Assembly: GCF_002082565.1 (NCBI RefSeq)
Contig: NZ_CP020562.1
Span: 2,170,001 to 2,234,000, forward strand
Reading direction: 5' to 3'
Length of the DNA stretch: 64,000 nucleotides
Source of the DNA: Halomonas sp. GT
GTDB lineage: Bacteria > Pseudomonadota > Gammaproteobacteria > Pseudomonadales > Halomonadaceae
Below the pieces are notes generated by a model that searched no databases, was not told the origin of the DNA, and saw only the letters and a list, made by a program, of their open reading frames with translations. Shown here one piece after another: positions 9,270-17,747 of the stretch. Positions within the stretch are counted from its first letter, which is position 1. Each line of letters begins with the position of its first letter. A program made the position numbers and the translations under genes.

Positions 9270-10352
9270 TCACTTAATTAAGCCAGACACTTTGCTTACA
9301 GCATCAGTAGAGACAGTCGTTGAATATTTTTTTAATGAGTAGTAGTCACGATACCAAGAAATGAAATTTTCTATACCCTTAAAGATTGGTGTAGAGGGTT
9401 TATATCCCACCCTTCTTTCTAATTCACCTGAGTCTGCATACGTATCTAGCGCATCTCCCGGCTGTAGAGGCAGCATTTCTTTAATGGCTTTTTTACCTAG
9501 CGCCTTTTCAATGGCTTCGATATAAACGCTGATCGTTACCGGATCGTTATTACCTATGTTAAACAGGCGAAACGGCGCATTACTGGTAGCAGGATCGGGA
9601 GTGTCGCTATTCCATTCTTGGGCAGGTGTGGCGATGTCGTCACTGGCACGAATAATTCCTTCTACAATGTCATCTACATACGTAAAGTCGCGTGTATGGT
9701 GACCATAATTAAAAACCTGAATAGGCTCATCGGCCAAAATGTTTTTGGTAAATTTAAAAAGTGCCATGTCTGGACGACCCCACGGCCCATAGACAGTAAA
9801 AAACCGTAGACCTGTAGTCGGCAGTCCAAATAGATGACTATAGCTATGAGCCATCATTTCGTTTGCTTTCTTGGTGGCCGCATAAAATTGCAAGGGATGA
9901 TTAGCGCCTTTATGCTCGGAAAATGGCATTAGCGTGTTGGCACCGTATACGCTGCTGGTACTGGCGTAAGTCAGGTGCGCAACTTTAGCGTAGCGACACG
10001 CTTCTAATATATTGGTAAATCCAATTAAGTTACTTTCCACATAACTAAGGGGGTTTTCCAGTGAGTAACGCACGCCAGCCTGGGCAGCAAGGTGAATAAC
10101 GCGATCAAAACGGTGCTCTTCAAAGCATGTTGTCACGGCTTGCTGGTTAGCTAAGTTGGCACGAATTGAGAGGTAGTTACTTCCTGTCTCAACTGCCGTA
10201 TGGTCAAGTATTTCGAGGCGAGCTTCTTTTATCGCAGGGTCGTAATAGTCATTAACGTTATCAAACCCGACGACGCTATCTCCCCGCTCTAGCAGACGCT
10301 TAGCAGTGTGAAAGCCGATGAATCCAGCATGGCCGGTTACTAGAATCTTCAT
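9270..10352 (-). CDS. UDP-glucuronate 4-epimerase-like NAD-dependent epimerase
   Basis: A 360-residue extended [23 protein letters not shown] carries the GxxGxxG motif, and the catalytic YAATKKANE (YxxxK) and the [14 protein letters not shown] segment are typical of UDP-glucuronate/UDP-galacturonate epimerases (LspL, WbpP-like group). The ATG at 10352 is chosen because GGAG lies seven bases before it and the NAD motif begins at once; the longer frame to 10385 adds a non-conserved peptide. Paired with UDP-glucose dehydrogenase, it probably supplies UDP-galacturonate. Confidence 0.88.
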   Translation of the reverse strand: MKILVTGHAGFIGFHTAKRLLERGDSVVGFDNVNDYYDPAIKEARLEILDHTAVETGSNYLSIRANLANQQAVTTCFEEHRFDRVIHLAAQAGVRYSLENPLSYVESNLIGFTNILEACRYAKVAHLTYASTSSVYGANTLMPFSEHKGANHPLQFYAATKKANEMMAHSYSHLFGLPTTGLRFFTVYGPWGRPDMALFKFTKNILADEPIQVFNYGHHTRDFTYVDDIVEGIIRASDDIATPAQEWNSDTPDPATSNAPFRLFNIGNNDPVTISVYIEAIEKALGKKAIKEMLPLQPGDALDTYADSGELERRVGYKPSTPIFKGIENFISWYRDYYSLKKYSTTVSTDAVSKVSGLIK

Positions 10353-10405
10353 ACAGTGACTCCATGACGAGACAACCGTGAGCAAGAGGAAGGAAAAGAG
10401 ATAGA

Positions 10406-11599
10406 TCAGTTACGAACAAGTCGCTGAATATGTTGCCAACTTACCCGCCGCAAGCCATCTAAGGTTAAAGGCACCAGTGCCAGTGAACGCACCATGGTCA
10501 GCACCGGGCGCGGAAGCTTGTTCAAACATAGGGTTCTAGGTAATCCTGTGTAGGGAAACCAGCGCTCATGATAGGAGCCCTGATGAGCCGAAAGCGGTAA
10601 ATCCCCCTTAAAACGTGATGGCACGTCATACCAAGCATAATTGCCCTTCAAACTTTCTATCTCGTCAGTGCCAGGCTGCAGAAATTCGAAATCAATAATT
10701 TTAAGTCCCTGGCAAGGGTCATAAATCAAGTCTTGAGGATTTAGGTCAATGCATTCGTAGCCAAGACGTCGGTAATGCAATATAACCGCTCTGACACGCT
10801 CAATTGTCCAGAGAGGTAGTAACCCATGTGGTGAGAATGGTGCACGTGGAGAAAGGATACGCTCCATACGATTGGAATAGCGTTCAAACACCAGGTAATG
10901 AGGCCCTACTTCTAGCAATCGCGACACTTCAGGTAATGATGCGCCTAGTTCACGGGCTTTTACTTCACGCTCTAGATACCGCTCGCGCCCTGGGCGAAAA
11001 GTTTTGCATATCGCTTCAGTGCCGTGAAAATCCACCAGCTCTACTTTGGCTCGACATACCTGCTTACTCAAGTCGGCTAGCACTGGATAAGGGGTGCGAA
11101 ACTCCATGTTATAGCGCTGAGCTGTTGCGCGTATTTGGCCGATCTGCTGTGGAACTATCTTCTTTAAGTATTCAAGTGTCTGAGTGGTGTTACAAGACAA
11201 ATACAGTGGACTGAATTGTTCTTGACTGCTGCGTCCATCGTTGGCCTGCTGAGTTAGTAATGTCTTCACAGTAAGCAGTCGTACATTATCAATTCGGCCT
11301 GGTGTCTCCCTTGAAGAAGGTTGTTCCATCACAGGATGAACATCGTGCACTACTAAAAAATAAGCTGGCAGCCCCCCATTTCCCGGCCAATCCAAAGGTG
11401 CCTGTTCACTACTATCAATCCACTTTGCCAACGCTTTCCGCTGACCTTCATGAATTGGTAGATCGCACAAAATATTGAAACCGTAGCGATCAAGCAAGCT
11501 TCGCAAGACATCTAAATATGCAAGCCCTCGCTCCCTAATTAGAAAAACAGCAACGCCAGCTAACCACTCATTTTTCTCAATATCGCGTTGTTTATTCAT
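10406..11599 (-). CDS. Protein-kinase-fold protein of the polysaccharide locus, function unknown
   Basis: A 397-residue protein not recognised as a named family. The C-terminal half shows remnants of a kinase fold: a likely lysine in [10 protein letters not shown] (about residue 200), a glutamate region EREVKARE, then [13 protein letters not shown] followed 6 residues later by IIDFEF, which look like a catalytic loop and a DFG equivalent. This resembles the LPS heptose/KDO kinase superfamily (WaaP/KdkA) more than eukaryotic-type kinases, and the usual H-x-D is replaced by C-I-D. The N-terminal 150 residues have no motif I know. AGGAG precedes the ATG. A sugar kinase acting on the glycan is plausible but inferred. 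Confidence 0.6.
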   Translation of the reverse strand: MNKQRDIEKNEWLAGVAVFLIRERGLAYLDVLRSLLDRYGFNILCDLPIHEGQRKALAKWIDSSEQAPLDWPGNGGLPAYFLVVHDVHPVMEQPSSRETPGRIDNVRLLTVKTLLTQQANDGRSSQEQFSPLYLSCNTTQTLEYLKKIVPQQIGQIRATAQRYNMEFRTPYPVLADLSKQVCRAKVELVDFHGTEAICKTFRPGRERYLEREVKARELGASLPEVSRLLEVGPHYLVFERYSNRMERILSPRAPFSPHGLLPLWTIERVRAVILHYRRLGYECIDLNPQDLIYDPCQGLKIIDFEFLQPGTDEIESLKGNYAWYDVPSRFKGDLPLSAHQGSYHERWFPYTGLPRTLCLNKLPRPVLTMVRSLALVPLTLDGLRRVSWQHIQRLVRN

Positions 11600-11814
11600 C
11601 GTAGCTTTTCTCCTTTAAAGCTAAAGGGAGTGACGCAAATAGATATGATAAGAACCTTTATAAAGGCTTTTATAAATAGCTTTATATAGACCTCTATAAA
11701 AAACCATTAAAAAAACCAAGTCTGTAAAATCGTCAAAGAGAGAGGCAAAAAAACTCAAGAAGATATGGAAAACACCTTAGACAGGGTAGTTTTATTAAGA
11801 AGTTATTTTATAAA

Positions 11815-12663
11815 TTAATCGGCAAAGTAGTCATCGAATACGTTGAGGGCTGTTTCTTGACTAAATAGACCCGAGGTCACTGTAGGCCAAAGAGCAACGT
11901 CTTCACGCCGAATAAAACGCTCCACCCGAATAATAGCCCGCGGCGCTCCTAAAGCACTGATCACCGCGTAACGATGCTGGCCTCCATGCACAACCCAGCG
12001 CCAGCGGCCATCTGAGTGCGTCAAAACGCTCGCCCGGATGTCTCCATCAGTGCCGTCATGGCGACAGATCCCCTGACGTCGAATTGATTCAAGTACCCGA
12101 GCCAAACGCTCAACCTCAACTTCAAGCTTATCTTCGCTGACGGGGCCACAGAACTTCCAACCCGCATTAATGTCCAGGCGTTTGCCTAATATTCGGGTAT
12201 TTTCACGTAATTCAGTTCGCTGGCGTTTAATGCTTTTCTGCGCTGCATTGTGGGAGTCCCATGGGGAGTAAGCCTGCCAGGGAGGTACATCGACTAACTC
12301 GCCCGCTTGATCAGAAGGAACTCCCAAAAATTCGGCGGCATTGGCTGGCTGCCAGTTAGCATAGAAAACACGGAGGGCTTCACGGAGCAAGTCGCGCTCC
12401 CTGCCAGGATTATCAAATGCCTCCTGCATCACATCGTGTAGGAAACGACGATGACCACTGAGATTGAACAAGCCAAACCCCCACTCCATAGGCGCTTCAA
12501 GGAGCAGCTCCCTGCCAGGATAAAGATAATTTAACTCAAGAGGATTGCTCATATGCCTACGAGCATCCACTGGCCGAAAATGTTTCATCGATTGAATATG
12601 CAACCCCGCACGCTCGGCCTTTCTGAGCATCCACACTTTGATGGACAATGAGTCGATCAGCAT
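11815..12663 (-). CDS. ParB/Srx-like domain protein of the polysaccharide locus, function unknown
   Basis: A 282-residue protein. Near residue 225 it has WVVHGGQHRYAVISALG, the GxHR....LG signature of the ParB/sulfiredoxin nuclease-like fold; no partner or DNA-binding helix-turn-helix follows, so it is not a partition protein. The N-terminal part starts close to a hydrophobic-basic segment and mentions no other known motif. It begins two bases after the stop of the WbpM-like gene, with AAGGAA as ribosome-binding site, so the two are probably co-translated. Such proteins may be NTP-hydrolysing or kinase-like enzymes; no function is assigned. Confidence 0.6.
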   Translation of the reverse strand: MLIDSLSIKVWMLRKAERAGLHIQSMKHFRPVDARRHMSNPLELNYLYPGRELLLEAPMEWGFGLFNLSGHRRFLHDVMQEAFDNPGRERDLLREALRVFYANWQPANAAEFLGVPSDQAGELVDVPPWQAYSPWDSHNAAQKSIKRQRTELRENTRILGKRLDINAGWKFCGPVSEDKLEVEVERLARVLESIRRQGICRHDGTDGDIRASVLTHSDGRWRWVVHGGQHRYAVISALGAPRAIIRVERFIRREDVALWPTVTSGLFSQETALNVFDDYFAD

Positions 12664-12665
12664 TT

Positions 12666-14675
12666 TTAGCTTTCCTTGGTCACAGGATTAAGTGCGGGAT
12701 TAAGAACTGGATCGAGTCGGGCCATAGACGTTAAGAGGTGATTCGTATTTAAGCGTTGGCCCTGTGGCTCGGGGGGCGAAGCTTGACGCGCTGCCCATAC
12801 TAAGTCCGCTATGTCGTCTAAGGGGTGATAATCTAATGGGGCCGACTGTAAAAGTTGGCGGATACGCAAATGGTCAGTGTCTATAAAAGCCTGCTCTAAT
12901 TCTTTTAAAAAGGTTTCAAGCCTTGGCCATTCCCAAAAGCGCTCTTTTGAGGTCATTATCCGGTCGTGACGCGTCCGCCTGACGTCATCGCCGATTAACA
13001 GCTCTTCGTATAACTTTTCTCCAGGTCGCAAGCCGGAATAAACGATCTCAATATCACCTTCAGGGTGTTCGGCATCCCTCACTTCAAGCCCTGAAAGCCT
13101 AACCATATTCATTGCCAAATCCAGAATACGGACCGGCTCTCCCATGTCGAGAACAAATACCTCTCCGCCTTCGCCCATGGCGCCAGCCTGGATAACCAGC
13201 TGAGCGGCTTCGGGAATCGTCATAAAATAACGGGTGATTTCAGGGTGTGTAACCTTGATAGGACCGCCCTGCTCAATTTGCTTGCGAAACAACGGCACAA
13301 CAGAGCCACTTGATCCCAATACATTTCCAAAACGCACCATGCAAAAACGTGTATTTGACTGTGCGTGAGCGAAAGCTTGGCAAATAAGTTCAGTCAATCG
13401 CTTGGAAGCACCCATCGCATTGGTGGGGCGAACGGCCTTGTCAGTGGAGATAACCACGAAGGTTTCGACACCGGCTGTCATTGCCGCCTGAGCCAGATTT
13501 AAGGTGCCAAAGACGTTGTTACTGACCCCTTGGACAAGATTAAACTCAACCATCGGCACATGCTTATAAGCGGCTGCATGGTAGACGGTATGCACCTGAA
13601 AGCTTTCAAATACTGCTTTGAGGCTACCTGCATGCTGAACCGAAATAAGCAGTGGCTTTAGTTCACAGCGTGAATGGGTCGTTTCAATTACTTGTCTTAA
13701 CTCCTGCTCAATGGCGTATAGGGCAAATTCGCAGTTGTCGACCAGTAATAGTCGTATGGGATTCTGAGCAAGGATCTGACGGCATAGCTCACTGCCAATT
13801 GATCCCCCTGCGCCAGTTACCATAACCGCCTTATCTCGAATATTGGCTTGCAGCAACTCGGGGAAGGCAGGCACCGCGTCTCTACCCAATAGATCTTCTA
13901 GCGCCACGTCATGAAGCTCGCTAATTTTTGCTCTCCCAGCAATCACGTCGGCGCTACCGGGAATTGTTTTCAGGGGAACAGACAGGCCGGAAAGCCAATG
14001 TAATATCTCGCGGCGTCGCCAACGAGGAGCGCTAGGAATCGCCAGCAGAACCATGGCAGCCTGGTACTCTTGCACCAAAGCAGCAAGCGCAACCGGTTGG
14101 TGCACCCTCAGCCCTTCGACCATGGAGCCTTCTAGCCCCCGCCAATCATCTACGAAAGCCACCGGTTCATACTCACCACCATGTCGAAGCGCATCAACCA
14201 ATTCACAGCCAGCCGCTCCCGCCCCATAGATCACTACTGGCTTGCGTTGACGACGCTGGCTATAGCGATACAGTTCACGTATAAAAAAACGCAGGCTACC
14301 AATACCTAATAATAGGAGGAGCGTATAAATGACGACGACGGATAGTCCGACAATATGATCAACCATATAACTTACCGGTACCACTAACAGCGCTGACGTC
14401 ACGACGACCATAGCGACAGTTGGCACAGTGACATGGCTCATATAACGAATCACTATTCGATATAGCCCCAGCCAATGGAAAAGCAACAGACTTGTTGGCA
14501 CTAACAGGCCAATCGTCATCCATAGGGAGCCATCTCTTAGTGGCTGCAAATTTTCCAAGTGAATCATCGTTGCCAGCTGTAAACTACTCGCTACAGTCAC
14601 ACCATCCAGCAAGACAAGTACTCTGCGTTTTATCCAGCGGGGTGTCACCGACAACGATTTCATTAAGCTATCCAT
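12666..14675 (-). CDS. Membrane-bound NDP-sugar 4,6-dehydratase, WbpM/CapD/FlaA1 family
   Basis: A 669-residue enzyme that would convert UDP-GlcNAc to a UDP-4-keto-6-deoxy sugar, the usual entry to di-N-acetylbacillosamine and related amino sugars. Four hydrophobic segments in the first 150 residues, a CoA-binding-like Rossmann domain (VVIYGAGAAG near 148) and a C-terminal SDR with VMVTGAGGSIGSEL (about 285) can be read. The active site STDKAVRPTNAMGASKR has Met in place of the classic Tyr, as in long-chain WbpM-type enzymes. AAGGGG precedes the ATG. The DegT aminotransferase downstream is its likely partner. Confidence 0.92.
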   Translation of the reverse strand: MDSLMKSLSVTPRWIKRRVLVLLDGVTVASSLQLATMIHLENLQPLRDGSLWMTIGLLVPTSLLLFHWLGLYRIVIRYMSHVTVPTVAMVVVTSALLVVPVSYMVDHIVGLSVVVIYTLLLLLGIGSLRFFIRELYRYSQRRQRKPVVIYGAGAAGCELVDALRHGGEYEPVAFVDDWRGLEGSMVEGLRVHQPVALAALVQEYQAAMVLLAIPSAPRWRRREILHWLSGLSVPLKTIPGSADVIAGRAKISELHDVALEDLLGRDAVPAFPELLQANIRDKAVMVTGAGGSIGSELCRQILAQNPIRLLLVDNCEFALYAIEQELRQVIETTHSRCELKPLLISVQHAGSLKAVFESFQVHTVYHAAAYKHVPMVEFNLVQGVSNNVFGTLNLAQAAMTAGVETFVVISTDKAVRPTNAMGASKRLTELICQAFAHAQSNTRFCMVRFGNVLGSSGSVVPLFRKQIEQGGPIKVTHPEITRYFMTIPEAAQLVIQAGAMGEGGEVFVLDMGEPVRILDLAMNMVRLSGLEVRDAEHPEGDIEIVYSGLRPGEKLYEELLIGDDVRRTRHDRIMTSKERFWEWPRLETFLKELEQAFIDTDHLRIRQLLQSAPLDYHPLDDIADLVWAARQASPPEPQGQRLNTNHLLTSMARLDPVLNPALNPVTKES

Positions 14676-14745
14676 GATTTCCCCTTTTTTATTCCTTGCT
14701 GGCGTTACGTGCTAGCTATTTGGCTACATGGGTGGCAATGTTATT

Positions 14746-15885
14746 TCAGCGAAAATCAGGCATCAGCCGATGATGAGAAGCGACGATTGCGCCTTGGCGG
14801 TATAGGTGCCAGCACAACACTAGCACCAACCAAAATAGCGTCGCACGAAGGCCATTATGAGTAGTGGAATAGATTAATGGCCCAGCTACTCCTGCCCAGA
14901 CATATAGCGGTGCTCGTCGTAACGCGATAACGATCGTCAATAGAAAAAGCCCTAGTCCTGGCAACCCATAGGCAAATAACATGTTGACGAAAGAGGAGTG
15001 AATTTCATGCCCGTCGTAGGGAGCAAAACGCTGACGTTCAGCCTCCCCCGCACCTAGAATGGCGTATTCAGGAAAGTTCGTTAGTCGGTCAAATTTGCGC
15101 TCTTCATAGACGCTGTCTACTTTGCTTGGCGCTCTGTCCATGCGCGCCTCTAAGTTGCGCAACACTTGTCCATCCGAGCTGATATTGGCAAACAAAACAC
15201 CCAACAGTAGCAACGGCAGTAGTAGTAGCAAGCGCGCAAAATGCTTAATTTGGCGGGCATTGGCCATGGCCCATCCAATCAGGACCAAGACACCTCCCCC
15301 CATTGCTGCAAGCGATGACGCTGCTAGAATCCCCAACACGCCGGAAGCTAGCCCAGCCAATCCCAAAAGCCTCATCCGCGGATGAAAATCATCAAGCATC
15401 AATAACACCACCACGCCACATAATGAAAAATAAGCGAGCTGGTTAGGGTTATTGAAACTTCCCGTTGTGCGATTAACTCCCATCGCTAACTGCAACAACA
15501 CCTGACTACCCGCGATCAATAGCGCGATTGCTACACCGTTACGGATAAGCCCTGTAGCGCGTTCGCCATATACGCTAAGAAAACGTAATAACGCCATGCC
15601 CACTAGGAAATTAAACAGGAAAAACTGAGCAGGTCTGAAAAAGGTGGTCGTTCCCAAAATCAGCGTCCAGCTAAGGCAAACCATCAACACCCACAGCACC
15701 ATCATTCCCCAGCATATAGCGAAGGGTGAAACTTTCAGGTGTTTATCACCTAGTGACATCAACAGCATTACACCCACAAAACCTATCAAGACAAAATCAG
15801 TCAGCTGCGGTCCACCACTAGGAAACAAATAAAGACTACTTAATGAAAGACCCAAAAACAGTAGTAGTGCGCCGATTAAGTTCAT
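14746..15885 (-). CDS. O-antigen ligase/polymerase-like (Wzy_C) membrane protein
   Basis: A 379-residue polytopic protein with about ten hydrophobic segments. The periplasmic region holds GHEIHSSFVNMLFAYGLPGLGLFL near residue 290, the Wzy_C/WaaL-type H-[NS]-x-[FY] signature in which a histidine is essential in ligases. It could polymerise repeat units (Wzy) or ligate the glycan to an acceptor. A second protein of the same superfamily lies at 23092-24324, so one is probably the polymerase and the other the ligase, but sequence alone does not say which. AAAGGG lies before the ATG. Confidence 0.8.
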   Translation of the reverse strand: MNLIGALLLFLGLSLSSLYLFPSGGPQLTDFVLIGFVGVMLLMSLGDKHLKVSPFAICWGMMVLWVLMVCLSWTLILGTTTFFRPAQFFLFNFLVGMALLRFLSVYGERATGLIRNGVAIALLIAGSQVLLQLAMGVNRTTGSFNNPNQLAYFSLCGVVVLLMLDDFHPRMRLLGLAGLASGVLGILAASSLAAMGGGVLVLIGWAMANARQIKHFARLLLLLPLLLLGVLFANISSDGQVLRNLEARMDRAPSKVDSVYEERKFDRLTNFPEYAILGAGEAERQRFAPYDGHEIHSSFVNMLFAYGLPGLGLFLLTIVIALRRAPLYVWAGVAGPLIYSTTHNGLRATLFWLVLVLCWHLYRQGAIVASHHRLMPDFR

Positions 15886-15923
15886 GGCGATACCCTTTTG
15901 TCTATCTTTGAAGAGACGACTGG

Positions 15924-17741
15924 CTAGAGATTCGCCATCATCTGGAAGGTATGATTACGGCTGGCCAAGTCGTCGTAAGTGCCAGCATCAATTACCTGCC
16001 CATCCTCAAGCATATAAATGATGTCGCACTCCTTAACGGTCGCTAGACGATGGGCAATCATGATGATCGTCATCTGACCGGAAAACCGCTGAATGTCTTC
16101 CATTACACGGCGCTCGGTAATGCCATCCAGCGCACTCGTTGCCTCGTCAAACACCAACACTTTAGCTTGCTGATAAAGGGCACGGGCAATCCCCAAGCGT
16201 TGTCGCTGCCCTCCAGATATTTGAACGCCGCGCTCACCTATGCGTGTTTCGAGCCCCTCAGGGAATCTATCAAGCAGATCATCCAGTTGCGCCATACGCA
16301 GAGATTCTTTAACTCTCTCAACATCAATATCCTTGCGCTCAATAGCAAACGCGACGTTTTCAAGAATGCTGGCATCGGATAAGAATATTTGCTGAGGCAC
16401 AAACCCGACCCCTGCTTGCCATTGCCGTAAGTTCTCGTGTGTTAAGGGAACACCATCAATCAGCACTTGACCTTGCTGGGGCTCAATTAAACCGAGTAAT
16501 AAATCCACCGCGGTACTTTTACCACTACCAGAGGTTCCAACTAGCCCCACCATCTGGTTGACGGGGATCGTTAGCGTGAGCCCATCAAGAGCCAAAGCCC
16601 GCGTTCCTGGATAGTCGAAGACCACATCCTGGATTTTTATCTCTTGCTGAGGTACCCAGGGCGTTATTGGTGCAGCTGGCTGAGTTTCATTAATGGCGGT
16701 ATCGCCGTTTTCCGTCTCATCACGACTGGCGATCAAGTCATCACGAATGGCGTTATAGGCGGCTAAGTTGCCGCGAATTTTTGTAAGCGAGGTATATATC
16801 TTTTGAAAGCCGGGTAGCATTTTGAAGCCTGCCAGCGCATAGATAGAGAGTGCTGGCAAAATTGCCCCGAGATTACCCTCGTAAAGGTTAAGCAGATAAA
16901 GCACCAGCACAATAACCGAACCAAAAGCCACCAATTCAATGGCATAACGCGGGGCTTCACTTAGCCCCTGCGTCACTCCCTCCCCACGCGCGATAGAATT
17001 GCAGGCATCATCAAAGCGTTTGGTAAAACTTGCCTGTCGATGCAGTAAAAGTAGATCTTTAATGCCTCCAAACCCTTCACTCATCAATTTAAAACGCTTA
17101 GATTGCGCTCTGGAAATTCGTCTTCCGTTGCTAATAAGAAAACGTCGAACCGTTTGGTAAAGCAATAAATAAGTCCCAAAAAAAACCACCACACCCGTTA
17201 TTGCCACCAATGGGTTATAGAGAAAAATTGCTAAGGTCATGAGTGATACCATGATCAACTTAGCATTAAGCTCCATAACAGGATTGATGATCTTGATAGA
17301 CACTCGCTGGACTTCCGCAGATACCTTAGCAGTCAGGGCGCTGGTATTGTGGTTGGAATGAAACAACCAAGGTTGGTGCAAGTAATAGCGGTAGAGGCGA
17401 CTTGAAAGCTCTGCTCCCACTCGGGCGCTGTAGAGGGCCAGCCGCCACGACGTATAGATAGAGAGCAGTGCCGCCATCAACAGAACGCCAAGCACCATGG
17501 CACCCAATAAACTTAAAAAAGCCCTAGGACTTTGCATATCGGTAACGCTATACGCCATAGCAAGCCAACCATCGCCCTGGAGCTTACTCATGTCCCCCAC
17601 GACCGCCATAAAAGGTCCAATAGCGATGACCCCAGCAATTTGTGCCAGCGCCATACCGATAATCAGCACCTGGAGTCTCAATAATTGGCGCCGTTGTTGC
17701 TGCGTCAATAATGAATAGAGTTCGCGCAATTGCTTCAGCAT
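15924..17741 (-). CDS. ABC transporter (permease-ATPase half transporter), PglK-like lipid-linked glycan flippase
   Basis: A 605-residue half transporter: six transmembrane segments in the first 330 residues, then an ATPase domain with Walker A GTSGSGKST (about residue 400), signature QISGGQRQRLGIARAL, Walker B VLVFDEATSALD and H-loop IAHRLAT. The membrane part begins with the LTQQQRRQLLRL...ISxxGPFMAVV pattern seen in PglK-type flippases rather than MsbA. With no Wzx visible in the window it is the best candidate for moving undecaprenyl-linked repeat units. It starts six bases after the wzc stop. MsbA-like lipid export is an alternative. Confidence 0.85.
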   Translation of the reverse strand: MLKQLRELYSLLTQQQRRQLLRLQVLIIGMALAQIAGVIAIGPFMAVVGDMSKLQGDGWLAMAYSVTDMQSPRAFLSLLGAMVLGVLLMAALLSIYTSWRLALYSARVGAELSSRLYRYYLHQPWLFHSNHNTSALTAKVSAEVQRVSIKIINPVMELNAKLIMVSLMTLAIFLYNPLVAITGVVVFFGTYLLLYQTVRRFLISNGRRISRAQSKRFKLMSEGFGGIKDLLLLHRQASFTKRFDDACNSIARGEGVTQGLSEAPRYAIELVAFGSVIVLVLYLLNLYEGNLGAILPALSIYALAGFKMLPGFQKIYTSLTKIRGNLAAYNAIRDDLIASRDETENGDTAINETQPAAPITPWVPQQEIKIQDVVFDYPGTRALALDGLTLTIPVNQMVGLVGTSGSGKSTAVDLLLGLIEPQQGQVLIDGVPLTHENLRQWQAGVGFVPQQIFLSDASILENVAFAIERKDIDVERVKESLRMAQLDDLLDRFPEGLETRIGERGVQISGGQRQRLGIARALYQQAKVLVFDEATSALDGITERRVMEDIQRFSGQMTIIMIAHRLATVKECDIIYMLEDGQVIDAGTYDDLASRNHTFQMMANL

Positions 17742-17747
17742 CTTGGA

